A stretch of DNA of 52,467 bases from NCBI GenBank assembly GCA_036897445.1, contig JAYMTL010000131.1, positions 1 through 52,467 of the forward strand, in the 5' to 3' direction. This DNA comes from Pelargonium tetragonum. Lineage: Eukaryota; Streptophyta; Magnoliopsida; Geraniales; Geraniaceae. Positions 1-13,721 of this stretch are shown piece by piece (the first letter of the stretch is position 1; the number at the start of each line of letters is the position of its first letter). A program made the position numbers and the translations under genes. The notes under the pieces were generated by a model. That model worked only from the letters and a program-made list of their open reading frames with translations, was not told the origin of the DNA and searched no databases.

Positions 1-377
1 CAACTTCTTAGCCCAAACTAGAAACCTCTATCTAAAGGATTTCCTAACCCTAACTAACCTGCTTTGCTTGCCAACTTTCTTGCTGAGATGAGAACCAAAC
101 CGAACTACATTTGTGGAATTCTTGCACAACTGATCTTATTGGAAGCTGCTAATGTCTTTCTATTCTTCAGAGTCCCTTAGTATTTAGGATAGAAGGGAGG
201 AAGGGAATCTTTGAATTAATTGTAACTATTTGTTCTGTTGTAAGCTCTTTCATCAGGAAAACTTACCTATTCATAATTCCTAGAATGATGGAACTCTTTA
301 TACAATTAGGCTTTGCCTTAGCTCCAATCCTGAGCCGGCTTACACAACAAAAACTTTTACTGTTAAAGAAGAGAAAT

Positions 378-413
378 GTTAGTATCTATCTCTGCACAGA
401 GATAGATACTAAC
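378..413. repeat. Perfect 36-base inverted repeat (strong hairpin)
   Basis: The arms 378-394 (GTTAGTATCTATCTCTG) and 397-413 are exact reverse complements separated by CA. In RNA this gives a 16 bp stem with a four-base GCAC loop. The bases just outside do not pair (T377, T414). With a pairing chance near 0.27 per position, a match this long and close is expected far less than once in the window. It is not followed by a T-run, so it looks more like a transcript-stabilising or processing stem than a simple bacterial-type terminator. No gene adjoins it on either side. Confidence 0.9.
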
Positions 414-3249
414 TATGCGACTTGAACCGATAACTGTCAATTCACTCGTGTTTTAACGGACAAAGAATTTAGAAAAGAGGGAGTCTTCGTCGGTAGGTAG
501 CGCTGAATTACTGTGCTTTTCATCAGCTTAGTTAGGAGGGTATTCACAGAGCGGTAAAGAAAAGATAGGATTTCTTCTATCTAGGCGATTCTTACTTCAA
601 AAATCTTGGTAGTACCAATAGAACTACTTAGATCTTTATCTATAAATTCTTTGCTCTAATTCCTTTCATTTAATAGACCTTAATAAGTTATAAGCAAAAT
701 AGTAAATGAATACTATAGCAACATTTCAATCCCTAAAAAAAAATATACATAGGAAATCCCTTGTAGGTTTAATGTATCTGTAATCGTCTGCTTTATATAT
801 TCTGTATCTCCGATTAGCAGTCATTGTATTTAGTCAAGCCGGTTAGAGAGTCTCTATCACTGAATCAAAAAAGAGTCCGAAAAAGTCAAACTATTACAAC
901 ATGTCTAGGCAAGAGCTCGGTAAGCTTATTACGAGATAGGACCGAAGTAGTAATTACTGGAAAAGATAAAAAGAGCTTGCTTTAATAAATACAAATTAGA
1001 GTACACCTGTGGAACATTTGCAAACTAGGATCAAAAATGTACTATAGCAAACTGATCAACAAGATTAAAGGTGTTCCATTCTTTCACTTTCATGGGAGGC
1101 TTGACCCCTACAGTATAGATCGGAGGGCTTTGACTTAATAAAGTATACGAGCTATGATATGACGGCAAATCCCTATTAGAATTTGAGGGGCTCCTTATTT
1201 ATAAGGGGAAGGTTAAATGTATACGATGGACGATTCGCTGTGAGTCACTTCATATAAATTATCCTTACACACTTTCAATTTTTGATTCTCAGTTTTTAGT
1301 TGTTGTTACATTTCGGAGTAGTTGTATTACTATTAGCTACAAAGTTGATTGATAAGATCTTTCTAAGCAAGCTTACCTAGTTCATCTCAGTTTCATTACA
1401 AAGGGTTTTATTATTTACTTTATTAGTATACGCGCCACAACCAAAAAGGTGTTTTACGTTGACTAAAGGGAGTCTATAGAATCTTGTATAGTCTTCACTA
1501 GAATATCTATTGTGCTTATGTAATGATCTAAGTCTTTTTTAGTTAATAATATCTCTTTCAACTACTCAGTTTGACATTCAATTAAGGAATCCAGCTTAGT
1601 TTCATAGTAGGGACTCCTACTTGTGCAAGGGCAAAAAGGATTCCAGTAAATTATTAGAACAAGAAAGAATAAAAAAATTCTATGCAAGTTTTACAGAGCT
1701 TTTACTTTCAAGCCGATACGCTCCTTAAGTACGAGCGTTTTACTACTTTATTTTCTTAGGGATCCGTTATGCCAACTACCTACTATACAATGTAATCAAG
1801 CTTTATTTCCATATTTTTAAAGTGTTTTTTCAGTAACTACAAAAGAGTATAAGTAGAACAAATATAAGTAATATACCCTTACTTAGTCAAGGGATTGGCT
1901 TAACCATGCACTGAGGAAATAGAGTAACAACTCAATTTCTTTTACTATTAACTATAGTAAGAATAGTCTTTTTGGAAAAGGGGGTTGGACAGTAAATTAA
2001 CCTATTTCGAATAGCAGTACTTATTCATTAGGTATATATTCTCTTTGTTTTCAATATTCAATATATGGGGTTTCCTACTTCGGAATCTTCTAAGCTAAGC
2101 CCCATCCTCAGACTCGTAAGCTCGGAATTCTTAAAAAACCCTCTTGAGTTTGTGAAGCAATTAAAAATTTTTAGGAAGTACTTAACTCATTGGTTTTCCT
2201 TTCTACAATATTTTGTTTTCTTAGTGATATTTAGATAGGTTTTTAGGTAAAGTGTAAGTGTGAGGGACCCCATATTCAAAATAATGTTACATCGGGAAGC
2301 TCCAACAAGACTTCAAGGTGTAGCATAAGTACTCCCTTATCTTACCAAAACTGTTAGAGCCCCAAAATTCTAAGTCCTCCTCGAAAGGCATGACGTTCCA
2401 AGTGTAAAATTCTATATGGTATAGAAGAAAAACCCTTACTTATTGTTAGGAATCCAGCTTTTTTTAACCAATCAACAAGTCATATATAATTTATTTATAC
2501 CCGGAGCCTATATATATATATCCTTTATTCAATTCATATTCCCTTTCATTTCATTATTAAGAATAATGTCAAGCATACCCTCAATCTATAAATAAACTTA
2601 AAAAAAAGTAAGAGAGCTTGTGGGAAGTTTAGATAGAATAGAAAATGACGGGCAATGGGCTCTTTTTCCCTAAGTTAAGTAAGGTTGTTTTTTTCTATAT
2701 AATAAACTCTTGAAAATTATCTTATGAAAAGGCCTCTCACTTCGGTTAGCAAACTGAATTACGGATTTGGGCATTATCCAAAATTCGGTGCTCTTATTAG
2801 GTTTAGGTAGGAGCTCCCTTTCTATAAAAAACTTTAAGAAGTTACGGTGCAAGTTCATAAGGCAAGGACACTCTAAAGTTGTCTTAGACAAAGCCTGTAG
2901 CTTTTCTCTCCTCTTCCACAGACAAGAACCTTACAAAGAACAATTTCTTATTGCCAAAGTGCTTTCGGGTCTATTATCTAAAAAGAATTAGCCTAGATAA
3001 GAGTCCCGGTTCTACTATACAGATATGAAAGCTCTCAATTAAGAAATCCACTGGAGTGTCCTGGGTATAAGGCTTTTATTTAGTTAGATTAGCTGCATAA
3101 AACGGGGAAAAACTCTTGTTGATGGTACAAAAAAAGCGAAAGTTTGAAGATTAAGTAAGTCCCTTAAAAGATAAGAGAGGTGGCTTTAGATAACTTTCGC
3201 CTACTATTTATTTTAAAATTTTGTAACTTTGTTTTTCTTTGGAATACCC
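414..3249. other. Gene-free stretch
   Basis: A+T-rich background. It holds a possible 9 bp stem with one bulge (778-786/811-820), an imperfect hairpin CTCCTTAT/ATAAGGGG at 1191-1208, a short (TA)n run at 2509-2521, and two overlapping opposite-strand frames (2670-2891 minus, 2767-2991 plus) that resemble no known protein. No RNA gene was seen. Bases 1-377 hold nothing I recognise. Confidence 0.6.
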
Positions 3250-3660
3250 CTTCCTTAGCTTATAGACCAAGTAAAACAGTATAAAACTAATATAAGAATA
3301 CTATAACTAAAAGAACTTTTACCTTAGAGTCTTATAGTAATACATATATTTTTCCTTCTATCTTCTTTTTTTAATCTTCTATACTCTAATTCCTTACAAC
3401 CTTACAAGAGTTCTACATCTAGTACAAAAAAAGGGCTATAACTATTACATACCTAAGTAGTTTTATTAATTAACTAATACAATGTAAGAATAGAAAAAGA
3501 CATATAATAACTATAACTAAGTTATAGGTACAGGCAACAAGAAGCTCCAGAGGGATATAGTACAGAGACTCAAAAGGGTCTAGGTCTAAAGAGTCGTATT
3601 AAACAGAGTATAGCTATTAAAGGTATGAAAGCGAAGTAGAAGCTCCAGTAAAAGAAATTT
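3250..3660 (+). repeat. Low-complexity repeat-family segment B1
   Basis: An A-rich stretch made of AGAATA, CTATAACTA and similar words, ending in a purine-rich part. The 12-mer TACAGGCAACAA at 3529-3540, followed by ATAGTACAG, recurs in nearly the same layout near 24591-24640. That supports descent from a common repeat unit. It has no open frame and no tRNA. Confidence 0.45.
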
Positions 3661-6600
3661 CTTTAGTTTAAGGCGCTAAAATAGAATTGTGTTTAGTAAG
3701 CTTTCTGGGATGCGCGGTGAGGTTTATAGCAGTTTTGGCTGCTGGTTATTGGGTTATAAAAATTTGTTCATAGTCTGTTCTTTTTAAAGTCCAAGTCTAG
3801 AGTTCCCTCTTTAACAAGTTTGTGTTTAACAGTAGGTAAGGGAATATAAAAGGAGGAGGCCCTAAAATGGAATTGACTAATAATTGGCATTCGCATTGGG
3901 TCTTTAATATTACACTAAGGGGGCTTTGCTGTTTTTACTAATTTCTTTATATAAACGAACGAAAGTGTAGAAAATTCAGATTTACTTAAATAAAAACTAC
4001 TAGAGCTAGTTATTAATATCAGAAGTTCTAATCTTCTTGGGGATTCCCGGGGCACCATACCCTTAATTTATTTGACAGCCTAAAAGAAAATGACACCCAA
4101 CAGAAATCTCAGGACTCTTAAGTATTTTGAATTACTAGATAAAGACCCCTCAAAACCTATAACAGCGGATCCGAGATTCTTTAACAGAAAGGGGGTGTTT
4201 TATAGCACAATTTTGGTTATACTCAGATCCTGAATTTAGGGGCCTGCCAATTGAGACTAAAAGGTGTCCTAAACAGAAGTAGATTTCGAAAGAATTTGAA
4301 CTACATAAAAGTAACGGATAAAGGCTCAAGGGGTATTAACTTTTCTTAAACGCACCAAATAAACCCTTAAGCAGAAGCAAGCCACTAAAGCGGGACGCAT
4401 ATCTTTGTCAAGGTAAAAAAGCTTCTTAAGAATACTATAAAAAGCAAAGCGCTAATGCGGAGGGCAGTGCCTGTGAAAAGGACTCAAATGGATCCTACTT
4501 TCTTAGAGCAACCCAGGTTGTTTTGTTTAAAGTTCTAGTTGTCAAATAATTCATAAAGGAACCTTCTTAATCCACTTTTTTATGAAAAGTCTAAACTTCC
4601 ATTGGCTCGGTTCCTTTTAAGCTTAACTTTGCCGAAAACGGGATGCTTGTGAACTGACCGGAAGAGAATAAAAGCACAAGAATCGAGTTGAAGTTTTTAT
4701 ACAATCCCTTTTTATTAAACTTATAACCTGGGGTACTTACTCCAAGGAAGGCGATGAGCTAAGTATTCGACGGGTTAATCTACTTTATGTAAAAGCTGAC
4801 AGACTTAAAGACTTATATACCCTAGCTAATATCAAATTTTGACTTTCCCTTACTACAAAAGTATAGTGCGTAGGAAGACTTTTGATTTTAGGATGCGCCT
4901 TGTGAGGAAGTTCTAAGTAGTACACTACTGTTTTGTAACACTAAATAAAGATAAAGCTTTTGACAGGTTATTATAAGTATAAAAAGTATAAAGCCAAGGA
5001 CAAGCAAAATGAAGGGGTCAACCCAGTCATAGTAAATGATGTTCCCGTCAAAGTGACTTTTCATAAAAGGAGCTTATGCCAATATCCTACTTAAGGGTTT
5101 TTATTTACTTCCTTAAATTAACATTTCTTGACTTGCTTTTACACTTCGAATTTGTCGCTTAGCAGAATACAGTTTATTTTCTACTTTTAGGGGCTTGAAA
5201 ATAGAATTAAGAAGTCAAACAATTTCTAAAAACCCGCTTGTAGTTATTACTGAGTACTCTAAATTAAGAGTTTCTTTTTTACTTGAGTGAGCTTTAACTA
5301 TAAAAGTAATTAACTGACTCTGTAACGGTAATAGTAAAGGATCCTGATTAAACTAAAATTAGTTAGCAAAAAGGGGGCTCCCCTTAGGTTAGGAAACTTA
5401 AGACTTTCTTCGTTTGTAAAATCTGCCTCAGTATATTTAATTTGAGAGTACCGCTAAATATAAGCTATAATCTTGCTCTATGACTTGAGTGACCTAAATA
5501 AAAAAAAGCAGCGTGCCTTAACCCAGCAGGGCCTAACTTATACTAAAGCTCGAAATGAAGAATAAAGTACTGCCAAAGAAGAAAAAAAACAGGGTTACCA
5601 TCACCCTTAAAAATGCTTCTAGACGCCTCCCGGCGATCCTCTTCTTTTTGTATTTCTTTTTATGAATATTACTAAGGACTTCCATACGATTGGCTTTTTG
5701 TTTACTCTACTAGCAAGGTTTCTTTCTAGATATTTACTGAGAGCCTCTAGTTTGATTTTCAAAAACGTACTCTTAAGCGGAAGTATTGGATTTTATTAAG
5801 AGTTTTCGGGGGTTCGAGGGGAACTTCTCTTACAGGGCCGTTTCTTCTCAGTTCCAAAGTTCTATGCCTCGTTATAACATACTCATGTAAATTGAAATAT
5901 AGGGTCTCCTTAAACTCTTTATAATGGACCCGCCTTCAAGATAGGATGCTATAATAAGGGACGCTTAATAAAGAGCTTTTGTTCTAAAAAAGAAGCCTTA
6001 CTTTTAAATTACAAATTAATTGATGAAGAAAAAGAAGTACAACTTGCATAATAAATCCGAGCAAAAAGCATAGGCTTAAAATCTCATATTGGTATTCCCT
6101 CCACTTTTTGTAAGCTTTTATTCAACAACCATAAAGTTAAGGTACTCTATAAGCCCCCTTGCTTAAACCTTAAACGGAGCTCCTTACAAGTTACAAGGAA
6201 TTTCAAACTATCTTTCTACTGCCCTTACTATATATGTACTTCTTATCAGAGAGGCGCCGCAACCGGATTTTTAAAATAGGATATATGTGATCGTCTCTTA
6301 TACAAACTTTCAAATAAAATTCTATTTGTAGACCCACGTCCAATTTTTTCGCCCTTTTCAAGGTATAATTCTTACTTGTACACTAGGGATTTTTTTTTAC
6401 TTTGTAATCTAATAAAATTTTTAGAGGTCTAGTCAAAGCTTTTTTGAGGGTTTTTAGTAGAAACATCTCCTGTTCAATCCAGGTCTCTTTATAATTATAA
6501 ATGACTTTCCGAAATCACTTAACTTAATAAAGAGAAAACTTAGAAAAGCTCTGGTGTAGGGTTTCCTTGCCCAACAATAAACCCTCCTGAATGTTATTAT

Positions 6601-8489
6601 TAAAAACCTAAGGTTAGAACACAATCTTGTAAACACGAATGACACGAGCTTTTATGCTTTTACACTATATATAATGTTTATAAGTTGCTGACAAGGAATC
6701 TATACAAATCATGCCGCAACCCCGCTTAACTTTAACTACGGATATTTCTTAGTTCGCAATTATTATCTAATCGTAGGAATGCCTGACTTTCTTGATTCAG
6801 AATTTTTTTATACTCCCCAGTCGTCCGACCCATTTGCAGAGGGTATAATGTCCTGGAGCAAACTAAAGTAATCGAAGCAAATACTTTATACTAGTTTCTC
6901 TAAAAAGTCACTATCTCTCCTTAACTTTTGGAGATAAAATAGCTTCGACTTATAAGTATAAGAATAAAAACTTTAAACGCAGCTATAGCTAGGTCAGTAG
7001 AAAGTACTTTCTATTCTGAAAGATCTAATCAAGCAAAACGGGGCTTTTGGGGCTACAGCTTTGAACTATTAATCGGAATGGCAGGAGTTTCCCGCTTATT
7101 CGCCTGCTTAGTATTTTGGGATAGAATCCTCCTTAAACTTTCCTAGTTTTGTGAAAGTTTTATAAGCTTCATACTTTTTAAAAGTTTACTCCAAAAATAA
7201 GTTTTCATCAGATTACATATCTTATTACTTTATCAGAATTAAGAGAGGCTTTAGACAGTCAGAGAACAATAAATAGGCAACAACCTTGCTGGGCGGTTCT
7301 ATTTAGGCCCTGGTTAAAGGTTAAACTTGGTTTTAGGAACTTCCTTTTGTCACAAAATTTTACAGATCCGGTATCAAATTTCTATATGTTTACTTATGCA
7401 TATCTTCCTTAATCCGAGAGAGTTATAAGAAGCTTTTTGGTAAAGACAGATAAGCAGTTTAGAAATAGAGCAACTCCTAAATTCGATTTTCAAAAAATCT
7501 GTAAAGGATAGCATATAAGAAATTAGGACTAAACCAAAATACTAACTAAACTCTATGAAACGTAGAATGGGGGCTGGCTTTCTTATTCGCTTATTATCGA
7601 GATTTCAACTTGATAAGGGGTTCTCCCTGTTATTTACCAGTTTTTTTGAAAGTTCTATGAGAAAGGTCCTTTCAAGAGTCAAGACTGATTTTTCTTGTTA
7701 GCTAACATCAGGAGTTCCTTATATTATAGGTTGACTTAGTAATCTTGTTAGTTCTTAATATGTAACTAAGAGCCTTTCATGAAAGGTCATAGGATTTATA
7801 AACACAAACACTACTGAGGGCTGTATGTATACCCGAGTAGATTGATTGTCAACGAGCCAAATCCCCTTTTCATTACGCAGGATGCATTTTTCCTTTTAGG
7901 GAGCCCGTACTAAGCGCATCTTACTTTTGTCAATAATTGAGTTTTGTGGGCCTTTTTTTTCAGTTTAATTAATAAAGAATTTGAGTAATAAAAAAAGGAA
8001 CTTAGGCTAAAGTAACGGAGGTGTTCCAGTAAATGAAGTCAAGTTAAAGTCAGTTTTCGCTGATAAAGGAAATTGTAATGACAAGTTTTTGGCTGACTAA
8101 ACTAAAAAAGGGAGAGTTAATAAGAAATTGCGGAAGTCTTGAATATTTCGAAAAAAGCCTCGGGTGTTCCAAAAGGACCCCTATTAATTACTCCAATCTG
8201 TAAAAAAAACCTTAGTATAGGACAGCGGCCTAAGGACTGTCAAATTTAGATTCAAGGCGGGAATAGGACAAAAGGCGGTTTCCACGAGAAAGAGGGAAAG
8301 GCCTAAACTTCGCACTGTCAACAGAAAAAGCAGGAGTATTTCCTCCTTGGCGGGCTCTTTATAAAAGTGGTTTTCAAATACCGATTCCGCTTTTTCGGTA
8401 TTATCCCGCGGAACTAAATAGCTTATAAAAAATACCAAAACCAAACTCTTTTTAAGGGCCTTTTTCTCTTACAGTATTTAGGAATACCT
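3661..8489. other. Gene-free stretch
   Basis: Background with G-run/C-run cassettes at 4039-4048 and 5373-5383 and a 14-base palindrome, CCTTTCATGAAAGG, at 7773-7786. Frames at 6454-6645 and 8184-8444 (minus strand) are short and unlike any family I know. Confidence 0.6.
5368..5385. repeat. G-run/C-run palindromic cassette
   Basis: AAGGGG at 5371-5376 and CCCCTT at 5380-5385 pair around GCT, after an A-run. It is one of at least 13 cassettes of the form GGGG-N(0-3)-CCC in the window. Confidence 0.65.
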
Positions 8490-8700
8490 ATAAGAAGAAG
8501 TGAGAGGAAATACAGGATCCTTTTCGAATAAGAGGAATACTTACTATGTTACATGTTAGGGTAGGGAATACTGTAGGTAGAATAGAATGGGTTATAAAAC
8601 AGGCAAGAGGATTAAGCTGAGGCAGAGTATAAGTAGAGTGGATAGGAGTAAAGGAAGTCAGTAAACAGTTGAGTATTATACTGCTTTAAGATTTTTGTTA
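8490..8700 (+). repeat. Low-complexity repeat-family segment B2
   Basis: A purine-rich stretch, unusually rich in G and poor in C on this strand. CAGGCAAGAGGATTAAG at 8600-8616 resembles CAGGCAAGAAGACTAAG at 23960-23976. No gene is visible. Confidence 0.45.
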
Positions 8701-10429
8701 ATTAGGAGAAAAGCTACCTCAAAAAAATTATAAACAAAGTAAACTTTGATTTAAGAAAATCTTAAGTAAATTTATAAAAAAGTTAGAATTTTAGTTAATA
8801 TGCATTAATTAATATAGAAGCCTTAGGCACATTAAGGCAAGGGTTTTTGTACTTAAAGGGGCAATTCCTTCAGGTCCTTATTTCAACTAAACCTGACAGA
8901 GGTGTTGCTCAGTTCTATTACTACTGGATTTACTCAGAATAAAAATTTAGAGATTAATATGTAGAGCTCGACAGATTAAAAGGACTGCTTTCCGTAAATC
9001 ACAAAATAATATTGGGTTTTAATACTAACAGGGTTTCTTTTTATATAATATAGTTTAAGAAATCCATTATAGATAAAAGTAGACATTTTTTTTAGGGGAA
9101 CCCGGGTACTAGTATGGTATCTTTGAGTCCCAACTCAGCAAGCTTAGACATTGCGCTTTCGCTTAAGCTGACGAAGAATCCGCTTTCTTTACAGACAAAA
9201 AAGAAGTTCTAGTAGCACATAAAATTGACTTCCCAAAAACTACTTACATTAAATAAAGAAAAACACTTAGTGAAAAGGCCAAGGGTTCGAGGCGATATCC
9301 GTCTCACAAGGCCGGGTCTCAATAGCCAAGAAAAGAAAAAGGCTCCTATTCCTAGCAAGTTTTAAGTCTTACTCTTACTAGATTCTTCATTATATACTAA
9401 GGGCTGACTTTTACTTGAGTAGAGTGCGGCTTAGATCTAATACAAAGAAACCAGGACTCCTTATACTAACAAGGAGTAATTTACTCTTTTTGGTAATAGC
9501 TAGCATTGTAAGGTTCCCAGTAAAAAAAAGCTAAGGTAGGTATCCGGGAAATTAATAGAATATTTAGGAATCAAACAGGAAAAACCCCAATAAAGGGTAA
9601 TTGTTACAAGAAAATCTCTTTTATCGAAGGGGCAACATTAACAGAATAAAAATAGAAAACGAAAATCTTCCCTTATCTTAAGCTTAAGCCAGTTAAGATA
9701 CAAAAAAGAAGTCTTTGACTTGGGGAAGTACCTGAAAAAAGGGTCTCGGATTTTTATAATAGAATAGTTTAGACCCGCCGCTTTTTTAGAGTTATGCTAC
9801 AGGGAAAGGGGTTCTAATTCTCATAATCAATTAACTAACACGAAATTTCTTTTCCTAGAAATACCCAAGTGGAGCTCCCTTTAGCAATTTCTTAATTTTA
9901 TAAAGGCTACTTAGGAGAACGTGGCTTTTCAGTATACTTTTGGAAATTCTTTGATTTAGTAACTTCTGTTTTATCATGGATGCTAGTTTTTAGTAGTCTT
10001 TTATGAGTCAAAAGAATCTTAGTTCTACATATGGTTGAGAAAAGAAAAAGAGCAATAAGAATTTTTAGCATATGAACATTCAATTCAACACAAAAGTTTG
10101 TTTATCCCGGGGGGCTCCTGACCTTAGTGTATTTTAGGGATATTTCAAGGTTTGAGTATACTTAGGATCGTGAAATAGCGGTTACCTATCACCGCCAAGG
10201 GTATCTTAAAAGGGAAATATAAAAGGGAAATATAATAATAAAAGGGTTTCTTGTTTTTTTTGATAGGAAGATTTTATAAACTTAATATGACATAATAAAA
10301 AACTTAGGGAATTTGGCACTAAAGCTTTACCCTAAAGTCTTCCTTGTTAGAGCTCACTTTATGCTTATTGTAGCGTAGCTTTAGTAGCTCTATCTCTCTG
10401 GCTAAGCGTGGAAATAAGAAAAAAAGTTC
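8701..10429. other. Gene-free stretch
   Basis: Background with a cassette at 9095-9103 and the 13-base tandem repeat at 10208-10246. There is no open frame above 60 codons. Confidence 0.6.
10208..10246. repeat. Short tandem repeat, 13-base unit
   Basis: AAAAGGGAAATAT occurs twice in tandem (10208-10220, 10221-10233) and is followed by a decayed third unit ending in AAAAGGG. It is probably replication slippage. Confidence 0.75.
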
Positions 10430-10620
10430 AACTCTTTCATTCTGAAGCTCTCCTTTTTGTAGGTTGTTCAAAACTTTTCTTTAGCTTGTTTGTTACTCTT
10501 ATTCTGTATCCTACGCTACTACCTAGACTCTGTACCACCATCTACTTCTTATTTGTACTACCCGCTTTCTTCGTAGCTATACATAGCGAGGCTTGCTTGT
10601 AGCTAATATGGTAGGGCTAT
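10430..10620 (-). repeat. Low-complexity repeat-family segment B3, reverse orientation
   Basis: Pyrimidine-rich on the + strand; on the minus strand it reads like the other segments. The minus-strand block TTAGCTACAAGCAAG (10592-10606) is close to AGCTACAAGTAAG of other members. AGCTACGAAGAAAGC nearby resembles AGCTACAAAGAAAGC in the segment at 12.5 kb. A 64-codon frame on the + strand here has no recognisable product. Confidence 0.4.
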
Positions 10621-11579
10621 TCTAGGCATCCCCAAATAAAGGAACCGGAGGAACTGACGCCTTGAAACTTTAACTAGCTAAAACCTATAAAAAGGAATTT
10701 ATATCACTCCGACGTAGAGAAATACCCAACTAAGTACAAATTTTTGAATGTTGCCCGAAATTCACTCCAGTACGAACTTCGTGGAATATAATCTCTCAAG
10801 TAATTACTAAAGTAGGGTGCTCGTGAGTCACTTTCCGTTGTAAAGAACTTTTCTTTAAAAAGTTTATGTCTAAAACAGTTCACAAAGCGGACCTCAAAAA
10901 GCCTACTAAAGAAAGCTTCTCACACGTTAAATAAAAAGAAAGTCTCTGTTAATAATTTATAATACCCAGATAAAAGAAGCTACCGCTCGGGAATGCCCAT
11001 ATAATTATAGATTTTAGTAGCTACTGGACTTTCCTTGTAACTCTGAGCAAAACTCAACCCCTTAAGTGCTGCTAAATAATAAAAATCCGCGGATAATGCA
11101 AGTTATACCTTATGTGGTTTACCCTCTTACTACTGTTAAAATGAAGTCCCAGATATGGTATAAATTTCCTTATTTCCTAATAAAGTAGTAGAATCCCCTT
11201 CTAAATTCTTTATATAAGTATAAGTAAGTCCCCAAAACTCCTGCTTAAAAGCTACTAGATTCTATGAGTTAAAGCAGAAACAGAAATTAGGCCTTAGGAA
11301 CTTTTTCGCTTATTATGGATCTCCTCTTTTTAATACATGCCCATAAGTAAGTGGAACCAGAAGAACACTTTATAAACGAATTCTACTCCTTACCTTGATT
11401 TAGTTACACTAAGTTTATAACACCCCAACCGGGAAACACTTTAATTAAAAATTCCCCAATCGGTGAAAAAAGACCCTAAAGCAGCAATTCCTCGATCTGA
11501 AAAGTATACAGTGCTTGTGGCTACAGGATTTCCTTTATACTTTAGTTAGAATCTTTCAAAATCTCCCTTTACAATATCC

Positions 11580-12240
11580 AATACCCCTTTTTTAACCTTA
11601 TATTAGAACTTCCCTCATAGCTATATACTCCTATTACTCTCAACCCTCTTTAGAAGAGATATACCTCTGCACCTTACTTGTAGCTATACTGGCTTTTGTA
11701 TTACCTTATTTGCTCCTCATAGCTGCTATACCCTTATTTAGAGCTCCCCCAACTACCCGGAATTGGGAACCTAGAAAACGGGGAAACACCATAAGTTCCT
11801 AGACTTGCTCTCTTATACTTTTGTAAACGGAAGATCCCTTGCTTTTAACAAGAAACCTGTCAGGGGAAATCTAGGCCTCATTAACCTTCCCTTTAATTTA
11901 CTCAAAATTTTTGGGTTTTAGGAGTATACTGTTATTCTTGCAGCCTGTAGTTATTTTATTCTTTTATAGTATAGTTAAGACTTAGATATGGAATATAGAT
12001 ATATTCTAGTAATTAGTATTAGACTCTATTACTTGTTATAGTAGTTGCATTAAGATTAGTAAGGGAGATTCCTCTTCTCTTAATTTAATTGTAGCTAGTA
12101 CCTTGGATTGGAGAGGATAGAAAATAGTATTGGAGATGGCGTATCCCTCTTGTATTCTGTAGTTATTAACATAGAGAGTATAGAGGATTAAACTTAGAAA
12201 GATTTATTTTATTATACATTAGTCTTCCCGACTGCAGCGA
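11580..12240 (-). repeat. Low-complexity repeat-family segment B4, reverse orientation
   Basis: The largest minus-oriented member. CTTACTTGTAGCTAT at 11673-11687 is the exact complement of ATAGCTACAAGTAAG at 24569-24583. A second block near 12095-12105 corresponds to CTAGCTACAA, also seen near 52140. The segment ends in a locally G+C-rich patch with CTTCC/GGAAG around a CGAAGCGAAG motif (about 12226-12254). Confidence 0.45.
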
Positions 12241-12439
12241 AGCGAAGGAAGGTTATTGCAATAATTTTAGATACACCGACTTACACAAATATCAACAACA
12301 AGAAAAGCAGGCTTTCAATCTACTTCTTTACTGGAAACCCGGAAACACAAGAACACAAAAGAGCAACCCCTTTCCTGTAATACTCTTATGCATACCTTGT
12401 TTCATATGCATAATGCCTATATCTACCCCAGAGATAGAA

Positions 12440-12560
12440 CCTTCTTAGAACCCTGGCTTTGACTTTCTATCTTATCGGCGCTTCTTAGCTCTATTCCTTG
12501 CTTTCTTTGTAGCTGTGCCTATACTCTATATCCCCTGTTTCCCAACTCGATCAGTAAAAA
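12440..12560 (-). repeat. Low-complexity repeat-family segment B5, reverse orientation
   Basis: A pyrimidine-rich stretch whose minus strand contains AGCTACAAAGAAAGC, matching segment B3 at all but one position. No gene is visible. Confidence 0.35.
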
Positions 12561-13721
12561 GCCTGTAATATAAATTTCTCTAATCGGTGAAACTTTTACT
12601 ACCTCCACCCTTTACTGTCTACTTCACCTTCCTAAAATTGTACAACTCTTACTATTAATTCTTAGTGACTCCTAAGAATAACTAGCTCTAGTCTAGCAAC
12701 CTAAAAAAAGAGTCTTTTTGCCCTAACTTATCCATATCCTATACTCTATAAATAAAAGAGACTTTTGAAGCCTTTAGAGTCCAAACTTACTATGTTTTAG
12801 AATCCTCCTCAGAAGCTCATAAGAACTCCTTTTTTCTTTTTGTATGCCCGTGAAAAATTCTTTAGGTTAGGGTTTCCCGATTACTGGGTTTATTAAATGC
12901 TAATTAAGCTTTTTGTTAGTGAACTCCCCTTAGAGCTTTTCTTATTTCTTAGATACACACAAAAATTTTAATTAAGAAGAACTTATTGAAATGAAACTTA
13001 ACTCATTTAGGTCGGTTATTCTTTACGTGGAAACAGAAATTCCTAAAAAGAAACGCAACTCTACTCTGCTTTTTTTTTAAGAAAGGCTTTTCATCATTCC
13101 GAATTCCGAAACAGAATTTAGATACTTGTTTTCTAACTTGTCTTTACCGGAAACGTATTAACCTTTATTATCTTATAAGGTAGAAGTTCTTTTATTCCCG
13201 AGCATCCTCTATTATAGGCAAGATTTGAACCTGTGCATGTTAATAACTTACCCCGCAAGCCCCTGTTCTACTTCTGAAATTTTACTTGAGATTTACCCTT
13301 TTCAAGGTTTGACCCTCTAAGGAATTGCTTTTAAATTTGCTAGATGTCCTTAGACAATAGTAAGTGGGTGCTTTATAATAAAGACTACAACTTTTTGCTT
13401 TGGTTATGTGCTATAAATTACCTTTAGGATAGCCCAGAATAAAAGCAGGACCCTAGAGAATGCTTTCCCTGAAGTCTGGTTGTTAAATTGCCTAGGTCCC
13501 AGATACGCTACTTACCTGCAAAATTCCAATTATATTTACTCGAGAAACCTGAGTTTGAGCATTTAATTAAATATAAAGCGTTTGCTACTCCTCCGATGTG
13601 GTACTGTAGTCGCCAAGATCCCTGTACCTTATTAAGAAATGAAGGCACTAACTGAAAGCAGGGGGCCTTTTCCTGGATACAGCCTGCTGAAGGGGTCCTT
13701 ATAGAAGTCACTAGAGCTCCC

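Noticed and set aside
418-432. GCGACTTGAACCG, recurring near 25843, like the reverse of a tRNA T arm
   Set aside because: The T stem does not pair in either copy and no cloverleaf fits. A shared 13-mer pair is expected by chance in this length of DNA.
7773-7786. Perfect palindrome CCTTTCATGAAAGG
   Set aside because: About five perfect 14-base palindromes are expected by chance in this window.
13205-13275. Minus-strand GGTTCAAATC string suggesting a tRNA
   Set aside because: The T stem has four of five pairs, but the anticodon and acceptor arms do not form.
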